Shown: in pieces, positions 9,425 to 18,328 of the stretch
Layout of the letters: each line of letters starts with the position of its first letter
Numbering within the stretch: the first letter of the stretch is position 1
NCBI GenBank assembly: GCA_009773765.1
Contig: WTWZ01000010.1
Coordinates: 33,088 to 97,087, forward strand
From: Prolixibacteraceae bacterium
GTDB lineage: Bacteria; Bacteroidota; Bacteroidia; Bacteroidales; Prolixibacteraceae
DNA: 64,000 bases
Reading direction: 5' to 3'
Translations under genes and position numbers: made by a program
The notes under the pieces: generated by a model
What the model saw: the letters and a program-made list of their open reading frames with translations, nothing else
The model's database searches: none
Told to the model about the DNA's origin: nothing

Positions 9425-10540
9425 TTATTTCCTTGTAATTTTCACCTTTTTGGTAGGCGCCAGTTGAATATTACGGAGGTGTACCCGGTGCACCACATTT
9501 TTCGCAACTTCAGCAAATGCGGCTCCTGTAACCGAACTGCCGTCAACAGCTACCGGGGTACCATTGTCGCCGCCTTCGCGGATACTTTGCACGATTGGGA
9601 TTTGCCCTAAAAACGGCAGTCCGAGTTTGTCGGCCAGGTTTTTACCTCCGTCTTTGCCAAAAATATAGTATTTGTTTTCGGGCAGTTCGGCAGGTGTGAA
9701 CCACGCCATGTTTTCAACCAGGCCCAACACCGGAACATTGATTGATTTACTTTGGAACATACTTGTGCCGCGAATTACATCGGCCAGCGCCACATTTTGC
9801 GGAGTGGTTACAATTACCGCCCCCGTAACCGGAACCGACTGCACCAAGGTAAGATGGATATCACTTGTTCCGGGTGGAAGGTCGATTAGCAGATAATCAA
9901 GTTCGCCCCAGTTTCCTTCCGAAATCAACTGTTTCAGCGCATTTGAAGCCATCGGGCCGCGCCAGATAATGGCGCTTTCGGTATCGACAAAAAAGCCCAC
10001 CGAAAGAAATTTCACCCCGAATTTTACGAGTGGTCCAATCATTTCCCTGTCATTGATTTTGATGCCTGTCGGCCTTTCGCCTTCGGCGCCAAACATTTTT
10101 GGGATTGAAGGGCCAAAAATATCGGCATCGAGTAATCCAACTTTCATGCCTGTGTTTGCAAGCGCAACGGCAAGGTTCACTGCAACCGTTGATTTTCCCA
10201 CGCCGCCTTTACCGGAAGCTATTGCCACAATATTTTTAACATTGGGCAAAACCGGGCGCTGCATGTCGTGAATAAATTTCACGGCGATGTTGTCTTCAAT
10301 TTCCACTTCTTCGCCCACATACGTTTTTATGGCTTCCTCGCAGTCCAAAACAAGGGTTTCAATATTCGGGTCGTTGCTTTTCTGAAAAACCAGCGAAAAA
10401 CTTACCCGGTTTCCGGCAATGCGGATTTCCTGCGGCATTTCGAGCGCTACAATATCTTCTTCGCTTCCGGGGTATTTTACAGTTCTGAGAGCGTCTGTAA
10501 TGTTTTTGGGGACGATTAATTTGCGTGGACTATCTGACAT
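9425..10540 (-). CDS. Mrp/NBP35-family P-loop ATPase (ApbC-like)
   Basis: A 371-residue cytoplasmic ATPase of the Mrp/ApbC/NBP35 family, which carries or transfers Fe-S clusters. Residues ~1-95 form a DUF59 (MIP18-like) domain; the ParA/MinD-like domain follows with the deviant Walker A SGKGGVGKST near residue 110, DADIFGPSIP and DLPPGTSD. The family's usual CxxC cluster-binding pair after the VENM motif is absent: the sequence reads VENMAWFTPAELPENKYYIF. I believe this substitution is common in Bacteroidota homologues, so it is not damage, but it means the cluster ligands must differ. Transcribed alone, upstream of porW on the same strand. Confidence 0.88.
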   Translation of the reverse strand: MSDSPRKLIVPKNITDALRTVKYPGSEEDIVALEMPQEIRIAGNRVSFSLVFQKSNDPNIETLVLDCEEAIKTYVGEEVEIEDNIAVKFIHDMQRPVLPNVKNIVAIASGKGGVGKSTVAVNLAVALANTGMKVGLLDADIFGPSIPKMFGAEGERPTGIKINDREMIGPLVKFGVKFLSVGFFVDTESAIIWRGPMASNALKQLISEGNWGELDYLLIDLPPGTSDIHLTLVQSVPVTGAVIVTTPQNVALADVIRGTSMFQSKSINVPVLGLVENMAWFTPAELPENKYYIFGKDGGKNLADKLGLPFLGQIPIVQSIREGGDNGTPVAVDGSSVTGAAFAEVAKNVVHRVHLRNIQLAPTKKVKITRK

Positions 10541-10968
10541 GTTATAACGATGAATTTTTAATTTGACTTTTTCAATTTTTAATTTGAAGCAGCAAAACTA
10601 ACAAAACCACTCTATAAAAAATACTTTTTTGTATGGATTTGTTTTTTTCCAAAGCAGGACTTTGAGTTTCCCAACTCAAAATTTTTAGCTTAAATCAGGG
10701 ACTTTGGAAAGTCCCTGTCCCTGTTTTCCCCTTTCTGGTTCCTTATTCCTTATTTCTTATTCTGTTATTCTTCGTTTTTGTATTTGAATAAGAAATAAAC
10801 CTGCCTGACGGTAGTCAGGGAACAAAAAATAAGAAATGAGAAAGTTAGTTAACCAAACCGGGCAATAACAGAATCAACTATCAAAAATCATAAAACAAAA
10901 ATATTTGAAAAGTTGCATGCCAACTCAGCCGCTGAAGCTGTATTTTATGCAAGTAAACAAAATTTAAT
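10541..10968. other. intergenic stretch with two hairpins
   Basis: About 430 bp without a supported gene. It contains two near-adjacent perfect hairpins: TTTGAGTT-tccc-AACTCAAA at 10661-10680 followed by ATTTTTAG (terminator-like on the plus strand), and GGGACTTT-gg-AAAGTCCC at 10698-10715. A third weaker dyad, CCTGCCTGACGGTAGTCAGG, is near 10800. The rest is AT-rich. These look like dispersed Bacteroidota intergenic hairpins rather than a gene. Confidence 0.5.
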
Positions 10969-12085
10969 CTAAAGAGTCAACATTTTGCTAACGGTTTCCA
11001 TTGGAACTCCCTTTGCCAAAGTTACCGTGGTAGCAAAAGTATGTCGGGACAAATGAAACGTTAAATTCTTTTCAATGCCACACAAACGTCCGCAATCTCT
11101 TTTAGATATGAATTTATTCTTTGATTAGTTATCACCGGTAGTAACTTACCCACAGTGATTTTATTACTGTATTTCTTTAAAATCATTTTTGGAATATCTA
11201 ACAAAAGAATATTTGATTGAACATTGGTTTTTTGACGTTTCTTAATAATCCAGAGTTTGTCGTCAAACAAAGTTGTGATATCTTCTGCTCTCAAATTCCG
11301 AACATCAACATACGCTAATCCGGTAAAGCACGAAAAAACAAAAAATCCCTTACCTGTTCCTTCCTTTTAATTGAAAATTTCTTTTGCATCATTACTTCAA
11401 GCTCTTCTTGCAGAAGATAACCCCGGTCAGCTTTTTCAAAACGAATTCTGAAGTTTATAAATGGGTCAGATTGTAACCATCCAATATTTTTTGCAAGTGT
11501 CAGAATGTGTTTAAACTGTTGAAGATATTTAGCTGTGGTATTTACTCCACAATTATAAACTGTTCGTAAGTAGGTTTCAAAGTAACTAACAAAATTGTAG
11601 TTGATTTCCTTTAAAGCAATGTCTTTGATTTTGTATTGGTAAATCATAAAATCTTCCAATCGCTGCCTTGTACGTTGATATTTTTCTACTCCTGCTTCTG
11701 TTATGTCCTTTCCTATTCGCTTTGATATATCATCATTATGGTTTTTAAATACCACCAAAAGCATTTGAGCTTTCACAGTAATCCCCAGAAAAGCATTGCG
11801 GATTTTTTCCGCTGTTACTTGTACATCTTGCCATTCAATCTCACGATAGTGTCTGATTATGGATGCCTTGATATTTTCCAGAGTGTCATTAATGTTTTTA
11901 GCTTCCTTTGTTTTACCAATAACCTTACCTCTTTTTGTATCCCAGTTGTCGGGATTAACATTTAGCTTGGAGCTAAATTGGACGATTTCACTGTCAAACG
12001 TAATACGAACCATGATACCCGTTTCCTCATTTTTATTAACGTAGTTTCTTCTCACATAAAATAAAATCCGAAATGTACTCTTCAT
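10969..12085 (-). pseudogene. tyrosine recombinase (integrase) remnant, two frameshifts
   Basis: The N-terminal ~250 codons (12085-11315) give an Arm-DNA-binding domain (FRILFYVRRNYVNKNEETG, LNVNPDNWDTKRGKV) and a SAM-like core-binding domain of Bacteroidota conjugative-element and phage integrases. Reading then shifts near 11325 in a run of T residues: the next frame continues VFSCFTGLAYVDVRNL. A second shift near 11075, consistent with a GT duplication, is needed to reach CGIEKNLTFHLSRHTFATT, which holds the conserved HxxR. The frame then stops at 10969 after SKMLTL, before the segment with the catalytic Tyr. It is therefore disabled. It lies 267 bp from the 3' end of tRNA-Asn, the usual target of such elements. 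Confidence 0.82.
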
Positions 12086-12352
12086 AATACTTAAATTTTC
12101 GTTACAAAAATAACTTTACTAACTCAATTTTAAGTTACTAACAAGAAGACAATAAGCGACAGTTCAGAGACTTACGACCTAAATCGTTATAGAAAATCAT
12201 TACACTTTCCTGTAACGATTTAGTAACGATACTTTGTCTTAATTTGGAATTATTTTGTCGTAGATTGGCGTGCTTGGGTCAAAAAAATTACCTAAGATGC
12301 TGAATTTCTGTTCATTTCATCTTTAGGCAATTATTTGTCTTATCTTTTCAGC

Positions 12353-12425
12353 TCCCCAGGTAGGACTTGAACCTACGACCTACGGATTAACAGTCCGCCG
12401 CTCTAACCAACTGAGCTACTAGGGA
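12353..12425 (-). tRNA. tRNA-Asn (GTT)
   Basis: On the minus strand the 73-nt sequence folds as a cloverleaf: 7-bp acceptor stem TCCCTAG/CTGGGGA with one G-T pair, D-arm with AGCTCAGTTGGTTAGAGC, anticodon loop CTGTTAA carrying GTT, and T-arm with GGTTCAAGTCC. GTT decodes AAC/AAU, so this is tRNA-Asn. CCA is not encoded. The integrase remnant adjoins its 3' end. Confidence 0.95.
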
Positions 12426-12452
12426 ATATTTTATTTTTTTTCTGCCCTAACC

Positions 12453-12470
12453 TCCCGATAGCTATCGGGA
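12453..12470. repeat. 18-bp perfect palindrome
   Basis: TCCCGATAGCTATCGGGA is a perfect palindrome just upstream of the tRNA-Asn gene in its transcription sense. The core CCCGATAGCTATCGGG is familiar as a dispersed intergenic element in Bacteroidota. No further copy was noticed in this window. Confidence 0.5.
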
Positions 12471-12711
12471 TGGGCCACCAGGGAATTTATCTTTTCTTTG
12501 AACGTCTACTTTTCTGAAAAGCGTTGCAAAAATAACAGCTTTTCACAAAAGAAAAAATTTTTTGAAATAAATCTTTCATAACATTTTTTGCTTAAACAGT
12601 CCCCTTTTATTACAAGGTTTTAATAACAAAACGGGATGAGGGATGAATTTTTAATTCCGCAAAATAATTAACTTTAACCGCTGTAAATACAAACATTTAA
12701 AACCGTTTAAA

Positions 12712-13656
12712 TTGAAAAAAATTATCTTTTTTTTTCTGAGTTTTGCCCTTTTGGGGGCATTTGTCAGAAATAGTTTTGCCCAAACCTTTACTGTTGAAGT
12801 TCAAATAAAAAACCAACCCAACAACATAATTCTTTTTGGTTCGGTAAGAGGTGATGATTTTACTGCAATAGACAGTGCTTCCATAAATCAATCGACTGAC
12901 AGGGTAAAATTTACATTCCCGGAAGATGCGCACCCAGGTATTTACCGCATCATTTTTGGCCTTTCTTCTTATGCCAAAATTATGAACGAGCCCCCGCAAC
13001 AACTCGACTTTATATTCGATAACGAAAACCTTGTTTTCAATACCGATTTTAAAGCCCCGCCGGAAAACCTGAAAATTATTCAATCGAAGGAAAACACGGT
13101 ATGGTTTGGATTTCTGGAAAAGGACAAAATTGTAAGGCAAAATATTGAACTGCTTGAAAAACAGATTGACCAGTACTGGCTGAAAGGCGACACTGCCAGT
13201 GTAATTGAGGTGGCCAATGAATTCAACCAGGTTCAAATGGAAAGGGATTTATTTGTGGTAAAAACTTCGCAGGAAAACCGCGGGCTTTTTGCTTCGCAAA
13301 TGATTAAAAACCAGCGCTTGCCGTTACTTGACGGATTCTTAACCAGTGCTGAACGCAAACAATCATTTAAAAAAGAGTTTTTCAAATCGCTGGACTTTAC
13401 CAATCCCGCTTTAATCAATTCTTCAGTTTACACCGACCATATTTTCAATTACCTCGTAAGTTACAACAACCCAATGTTTACTCAAAAACAGCGCGAAACG
13501 GAATACATTAAAGCGCTTGATGTTATTGTGCCGAATATCAGGCAGAACGAAGAGGTTTACAGGTTTATCATGGGTTATATGGTACACGGGTTTAATGTTC
13601 TTCAAATGGAAAACGTAATAGGGTATATTTCAAAAAAATACAACTACCCGCAATAA
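12712..13656 (+). CDS. DUF4369-like exported protein without thioredoxin domain
   Basis: A 314-residue protein that appears to start at a TTG, since MKKIIFFFLSFALLGAF...SFAQ directly follows as a signal peptide. The first ~110 mature residues resemble the DUF4369 beta-sandwich found in front of TlpA/ResA-like thioredoxin domains (VEVQIKNQPNNIILFG...DSASI). A helical region follows, ending MENVIGYISKKYNYPQ. In related proteins this point is normally followed by a thioredoxin domain with a CxxC; here the frame stops and no thioredoxin-like sequence follows before the next gene. It may be truncated or a natural short form. Function unknown. Confidence 0.6.
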   Translation: MKKIIFFFLSFALLGAFVRNSFAQTFTVEVQIKNQPNNIILFGSVRGDDFTAIDSASINQSTDRVKFTFPEDAHPGIYRIIFGLSSYAKIMNEPPQQLDFIFDNENLVFNTDFKAPPENLKIIQSKENTVWFGFLEKDKIVRQNIELLEKQIDQYWLKGDTASVIEVANEFNQVQMERDLFVVKTSQENRGLFASQMIKNQRLPLLDGFLTSAERKQSFKKEFFKSLDFTNPALINSSVYTDHIFNYLVSYNNPMFTQKQRETEYIKALDVIVPNIRQNEEVYRFIMGYMVHGFNVLQMENVIGYISKKYNYPQ

Positions 13657-13737
13657 ATTCATCAAAAACTGAAATATTTCAAGGACAGGTGAAGGCACGG
13701 CATTTTCTTAAAATTCAGTTTATTCCGCTATAAAATA

Positions 13738-14799
13738 ATGGCTAAAATGATTGCAAAAATTCTTTTAATAATAATGGCCTTTGGAATACAGGTTCTTTCA
13801 ACTCAAGCTGAAACCATTGTAGTTAATCCCGGTCAGGATTTGAATTCGGTAATCAACAGTGCAAAAGGAGGCAACACAATTCTTGTGAAGCCGGGTACTT
13901 ATTCGCAGGTGAAACTTGTGGAAAAAAGTTTTACAGAACACAAACCACTGATTGTCAGGGCCGATGGTTCGGGAGCTGTTATTATTGCCGGAAATAACTT
14001 TGAAAAAGGCAGTGCGCTTGAACTAAACAAATGTAGTTTTATTGTTTTTGAGGGAATTACATTTACAAATGCCACTTGGGGAATTTATGTGAAAAGTTCG
14101 TCGAATATTATTTTGCTGAACAACGAGATTTATGACACAGGCCAGGAAGGATGCCATATTGGGCGGTCGTCGAAATACGTTGATGTTATCGGGAATAAAA
14201 TACACAATACCGGTAAATTCAACCCCAAATGGGGAGAGGGCGTTTATGTTGGAAGCGGTTCATATCGCAGTGTAAACTTTCCTGATAATTGCGAATACAT
14301 CTGGATTGAAGGCAATCATATTTACGAAACCGGAAACGCAGAAGCTGTTAATGTTAAATCCGAATGTTTTCATGTTACCGTCAGAAATAATAAAATACAC
14401 GATATCAGGCCCGGTACCAGCGAACAATTCAACCAGGCCGCGATAACCGTGGAAGGAGGCGAAAATTCACTGAAAAATAATTACCGGCTCAATGAAAAAC
14501 GCGATGTCTGGATTGAAAATAATACCATCGAAAATGTTTTGGGTGGATATTCCGACTGGAATAACGGGATTATGTTTTTTGGTACAGGTGTTTATATTTT
14601 GAACAACATCATTAAAAACTGCAACAACAGGGGAATTTATGGCAATAACTGGAAAAATTTAGGACACCAAAACTATGTTTACAAAAATACTGTTTCTGAT
14701 TGCGGGCAAAATGTGGTAATCCACCCGGAATTAAAAGTTACAGAATCAAATCCCGGGAGAAATCCCCATTCGCCCCAAAAGTGGTATTCAAACCTGTAA
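13738..14799 (+). CDS. secreted right-handed parallel beta-helix protein
   Basis: A 353-residue exported protein with signal peptide ending near STQA-ET. The body consists of repeated beta-helix rungs with N/I ladders such as FEGITFTNATWGIYVKSSSN, IILLNNEIYDTG, VTVRNNKIHDI and VWIENNTIENVLGG, the PbH1/NosD-like pattern seen in polysaccharide lyases and related surface proteins. The opening VNPGQDLNSVINSAKGG and TILVKPGTYSQV is typical of the first turns. No catalytic residues can be assigned. It ends 6 bp before the cytochrome c gene on the same strand, which suggests co-transcription with the redox genes that follow. Confidence 0.75.
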   Translation: MAKMIAKILLIIMAFGIQVLSTQAETIVVNPGQDLNSVINSAKGGNTILVKPGTYSQVKLVEKSFTEHKPLIVRADGSGAVIIAGNNFEKGSALELNKCSFIVFEGITFTNATWGIYVKSSSNIILLNNEIYDTGQEGCHIGRSSKYVDVIGNKIHNTGKFNPKWGEGVYVGSGSYRSVNFPDNCEYIWIEGNHIYETGNAEAVNVKSECFHVTVRNNKIHDIRPGTSEQFNQAAITVEGGENSLKNNYRLNEKRDVWIENNTIENVLGGYSDWNNGIMFFGTGVYILNNIIKNCNNRGIYGNNWKNLGHQNYVYKNTVSDCGQNVVIHPELKVTESNPGRNPHSPQKWYSNL

Positions 14800-14805
14800 A
14801 CGATT

Positions 14806-15210
14806 ATGAACCAGATAAACAAGTTGTTGCTTTGTATCATTTTTTTTAGTATTGCCTGCGGAAAAACAGACCAAAATAAACACGCCAAAGAAGATATTTT
14901 GAAAAAAGGTCCCGAATTGTATGCGAAATATGGCTGCGCAGTTTGTCATTCAACTGATGGGAAAGAAATTTACGGCCCGCCTTTAAACGGAATTTACATG
15001 AAAGAAATAAAAGTGGTACGCAACGGAAAAGAGTTAATCCTGACCGCTGACCGCGAATATCTGAAAAAAGCCATTGTTGACCCGCGATTTGAAAAAGTGC
15101 TTGAATACAAGAATAAGGAAATGCCTCTCACTCAAATTTCCGACGAAGAAGCCGAAATACTTGTTGACTATATTATTGCGCTGGACAATAAAACTCAATC
15201 GGAAAAATGA
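14806..15210 (+). CDS. Cox2-type class I cytochrome c lipoprotein
   Basis: A 134-residue monohaem cytochrome c. The signal sequence ends in SIACGKT, a plausible lipobox (Cys18-19 region), so the protein should be membrane-anchored on the periplasmic side. The haem motif is CAVCH in YGCAVCHSTDGKEIYGPPL, and the distal Met is probably in NKEMPLTQI. The pattern VRNGKELILTADREYLKKAI with DPRFEKV is that of the cytochrome c domain normally fused to cytochrome oxidase subunit II. It sits two genes before a protein with a CuA-like cupredoxin domain, so the two halves of a caa3-type subunit II appear here as separate proteins. Partner assignment is inference. Confidence 0.85.
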   Translation: MNQINKLLLCIIFFSIACGKTDQNKHAKEDILKKGPELYAKYGCAVCHSTDGKEIYGPPLNGIYMKEIKVVRNGKELILTADREYLKKAIVDPRFEKVLEYKNKEMPLTQISDEEAEILVDYIIALDNKTQSEK

Positions 15211-15262
15211 AGGTTCTTCAGAATTCAAATTACCAGGTGGTGAAGTTTAAAAGTAATTCTGA

Positions 15263-16336
15263 TTGATGTTTCAGGGTAGAAATATTATGATGCTGATAAT
15301 TGCAATTCTGGTTGCAGGCACGGTTCACTGCCAGGAATCCAAACCGGGCAAAAAGGTTTCGGTTTTACCTGTTCCGGCAATTGGTTACTCGCCCGAAACA
15401 AAAACTTATATTGGAGCAGTTACCCTTTTTACATTCAATAGTATACTCGATTCTTTAACCCGTTCATCGAATGCAGGCATTGAATTTAATTACACATGGA
15501 ATAAACAACTGATTCTCGAATCAGACTGGAACTATTTCACACCCGGCGAAAAATGGTTCACGCGAGGATTGGTTCACTATTCAAAATACCCCGATTTGTA
15601 TTACGGAATTGGATTTGACACACCCGAATCTGCCGAACTCAACTTCCAAAGTAACCGGTTTATTTTTGATGTCGATGTATTCAGGAAGATTAAAAAAGAG
15701 TTGTTTCTGGGATTGGGAGTCAACTACAAGCAGTATGGAAACATTACATATCTGAATGACACTTCCATTTTTTATCCTGAATTAAAGGATGAAAACAACT
15801 TTGGCGTGAAAGTTATTTTTTTGAAAGATGCAAGAAACAATATTTTATCGCCCTCGAAAGGCGATTATTTTGAATTCAGTAACGCATTCAATATTGGTTC
15901 ATCTTTTTATACCAAAATTTCTTTCGATTACAGGCATTATCTGGGTTTTGGCACATCAGAAAAACATACTTTGGCAGGCCGTTTTTATCACACCAGTGTT
16001 TTGGGCAGCCCGCCTTTTTATGATTATTCTGTAATTGGCGGCGACAAATATGTGCGGGGTTATTATTTGGGAAGATTCAGGGACAACAATTTTTCCACCT
16101 TACAATTAGAAATGCGGAATCATTTATTCTGGAGGATTGGAATTTCAACATTTGGGGGAATTTCGGCGGTATATGAGAAAGTGAATCAAATTGAAAATGA
16201 AAGTTTTAAACCAAACGCAGGAATAGGATTAAGGTTTTTGGTTGATAAAAGTGAAGGAACCAATTTGCGGTTCGATTATGCCATTGGCGTACACAATCAA
16301 TCGGGATTTTACATTAGTTTTGGAGAATCGTTTTGA
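15263..16336 (+). CDS. Omp85/BamA C-terminal barrel-like protein
   Basis: A 357-residue outer-membrane barrel of the bacterial surface antigen (BamA/TamA C-terminal) type without POTRA domains. The signal peptide ends near VHCQ. VLPVPAIGYSPETKTYIGA forms the first strand, and GGDKYVRGYYLGRFRDNN contains the VRGY motif of the L6 loop that defines Omp85 proteins. It ends with FYISFGESF, an aromatic outer-membrane signature. Without POTRA repeats it is unlikely to be BamA itself and may act as a small Omp85-like pore or anchor. Its stop codon nearly touches the next gene, so it belongs to the redox gene run. Confidence 0.78.
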   Translation: MMFQGRNIMMLIIAILVAGTVHCQESKPGKKVSVLPVPAIGYSPETKTYIGAVTLFTFNSILDSLTRSSNAGIEFNYTWNKQLILESDWNYFTPGEKWFTRGLVHYSKYPDLYYGIGFDTPESAELNFQSNRFIFDVDVFRKIKKELFLGLGVNYKQYGNITYLNDTSIFYPELKDENNFGVKVIFLKDARNNILSPSKGDYFEFSNAFNIGSSFYTKISFDYRHYLGFGTSEKHTLAGRFYHTSVLGSPPFYDYSVIGGDKYVRGYYLGRFRDNNFSTLQLEMRNHLFWRIGISTFGGISAVYEKVNQIENESFKPNAGIGLRFLVDKSEGTNLRFDYAIGVHNQSGFYISFGESF

Positions 16337-16341
16337 GAATA

Positions 16342-18291
16342 ATGAATCAGGCATTCAAAAAACATATCATCAATTTTTTCATCGTACTCGGGTTTGGCGT
16401 TGTTCCGGCAGCAATTACCCAGTTTTTTGTGCCACAACCGGTTACCCGCGAAATTCATGTTCGTAATTTTCGCTACGGCAAAGACCCGGCAGTAATCCAC
16501 TGTAACCGCGGCGACACATTGCGTTTAACCTTTTCAACCAGCGACACCGGGCATTCATTTTTTCTTGAGGAATTTGATATCGATGCTAAAGTTAGTCCGG
16601 CCCGCGAAGAAGTAGCGGTTTTTAAGGTAAGCGACCCGACTGATAATCCTTATGTTGCGCGCGAGGTGGTATTTATTGCCCGGCATCCGGGTATTCAGAA
16701 TTACCTGGTGTCAAAAAGCAATTACCGCTGCCATGTTTGGTGTGGCCCAATGCACGCTTTCGAACACGGAAAACTGATTATTTTTCCCAATACTTTACTA
16801 GTTTTTAGTTTAGGGAGTTTAACCGGAATCTTTTTTTTGTGGATTTTAGGGTTCTTCTTCAAACAAAATTCTTTTAAAGCAACAGCAGGCAAAAAGGCGG
16901 GCTACATCGATTTATTTGAAAAATCGAAGGTATTGAGAAAGCTTGTTGTTTCGAGATGGCCGCAGGTTATTTTTATGATGTTGGCGATGGTGATGGTTTA
17001 TGTGGTGGTTTTAGCTGCTTTTTTCGGGACCAAAATGTCGGGCCGCAATCTGGGTGTTTTGTTAATGTGGGCAATCTGGCTTTTTCTTTTGATTGCAGTG
17101 CTGACTCCTTTATTGGGAAGAATCTGGTGTACAGTTTGCCCGCTTCCATTTTTTGGAGACCTCATTCAGCGAAAATCAGTTTTTGAACCGGTTGAAGGAA
17201 CAAAAGGCGAATACCGGAACAAATATTCCGGGCTTTTTCTGAAGTGGCCCAAATGGTTGCGAAACGACTGGCCTAAGTTGATTGTACTTTTGGCGCTCAC
17301 TACTTTTTCGACCACATTGGTTGCCCTGCCAAAAGTTACAGGATTTGCCGTAATTGCCATGTTGCTGCTGCCAACCCTGCTGGCATTGATTTTTGAACAC
17401 CGGGCTTTTTGCCGCTATCTCTGTCCGGTAAGTGGATTTCTGGGACCATTTTCAAGAATGAGTACACTTGCGCTAAGAAATAAATCGCAGTCGGTTTGTG
17501 ATAAATGCAAACCCCATTTTTGCCAGAAAGGTAGTCCGAAAGGCTGGGCTTGCCCTTACGGAATCAATGTTGGCGAGATGGATGAAAGTACCGAATGTGG
17601 TTTGTGCCTCGAATGTACCCGGAGTTGTTTGTATAACAATGTTACCATTTACACACGTCCGTTTGGCGTTGAAACCGGTAGCCGGAACATGAGCCAGGCA
17701 TGGCTGATAATCGGGGTATTCACGCTGGCCATTGTTTATAGCGTGCTGTATCAGGGACACTGGCCTGTAGTTCGCGATTATATAAATATTCTTGATAAAG
17801 GAAACTGGGGTTTGTTTGCGATTTATGCAGCAATTGTCTGGACGCTTTCTTTGATAATAATACCTGGAATTTTATATATGCTTTCATATATGGGCGCCAA
17901 AATTTCCAGATTGCAAATCAACATTAAAAAAGTTTTTCTGGGTTCTGCCGGTGCGTTGCTTCCCATGGGTTTAATGTTGTGGATTGCGTTTGTTATACCG
18001 ATGTTGTTTGTAAATGTAACATTTGTGTTACAATCATTTTCCGATCCGTTTGGCTGGGGTTGGGACTTTTTTGGCACTGCCAGCATACCGTGGCACCAGT
18101 TTTTGCCCCGGCTTGTTCCCTGGTTGCAGGCAGTTTTGGTTTTGTCAGGGCTTTATCTAAGTCTTCGAAATTTGAAAAAAACCTGGTTGATTCATCAAAT
18201 CAATTACAAACAATTGCTGCTGTTAATTTTACCGATGGGATTGTTTATTTTAGCCAGCGCGTTGGGAATGATATTTTTCTTTACCAATTAG
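16342..18291 (+). CDS. CuA-like cupredoxin fused to NosR/NapH-like polyferredoxin membrane protein
   Basis: I use the ATG at 16342 (649 residues); a TTG at 16333 overlaps the previous stop. After one N-terminal membrane segment (to ~residue 28) comes a periplasmic cupredoxin domain (~30-150) with His71 in DTGHSFF and the loop CHVWCGPMHAFEHG, giving Cys130, Cys134 and His138. This matches the CuA pattern CxxxCxxxHxxM except that Glu141 replaces Met. Membrane helices follow, with cytoplasmic CTVCP (263/266) and CRYLCP (357/361), then two ferredoxin clusters: Cys386/389/394/404 and Cys419/422/425/429. NosR and NapH share the polyferredoxin half and move electrons across the membrane to periplasmic reductases. 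The fusion suggests quinol-to-copper electron transfer; the acceptor is unknown. Confidence 0.82.
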   Translation: MNQAFKKHIINFFIVLGFGVVPAAITQFFVPQPVTREIHVRNFRYGKDPAVIHCNRGDTLRLTFSTSDTGHSFFLEEFDIDAKVSPAREEVAVFKVSDPTDNPYVAREVVFIARHPGIQNYLVSKSNYRCHVWCGPMHAFEHGKLIIFPNTLLVFSLGSLTGIFFLWILGFFFKQNSFKATAGKKAGYIDLFEKSKVLRKLVVSRWPQVIFMMLAMVMVYVVVLAAFFGTKMSGRNLGVLLMWAIWLFLLIAVLTPLLGRIWCTVCPLPFFGDLIQRKSVFEPVEGTKGEYRNKYSGLFLKWPKWLRNDWPKLIVLLALTTFSTTLVALPKVTGFAVIAMLLLPTLLALIFEHRAFCRYLCPVSGFLGPFSRMSTLALRNKSQSVCDKCKPHFCQKGSPKGWACPYGINVGEMDESTECGLCLECTRSCLYNNVTIYTRPFGVETGSRNMSQAWLIIGVFTLAIVYSVLYQGHWPVVRDYINILDKGNWGLFAIYAAIVWTLSLIIIPGILYMLSYMGAKISRLQINIKKVFLGSAGALLPMGLMLWIAFVIPMLFVNVTFVLQSFSDPFGWGWDFFGTASIPWHQFLPRLVPWLQAVLVLSGLYLSLRNLKKTWLIHQINYKQLLLLILPMGLFILASALGMIFFFTN

Positions 18292-18328
18292 TACTGAATT
18301 TCATATAGAACATTAAAATTTAAAGCAG

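Noticed and set aside
12473..12490. A partial second copy of tRNA-Asn (GCCACCAGGGAAT resembles its 5' end) as an attachment site
   Set aside because: Only about ten bases match, it lies on the 5' side and integration usually duplicates the 3' end.
12697..13236. A minus-strand gene opposite the DUF4369-like gene
   Set aside because: It is antisense to a protein with a clear signal peptide and domain; its translation shows no family features.
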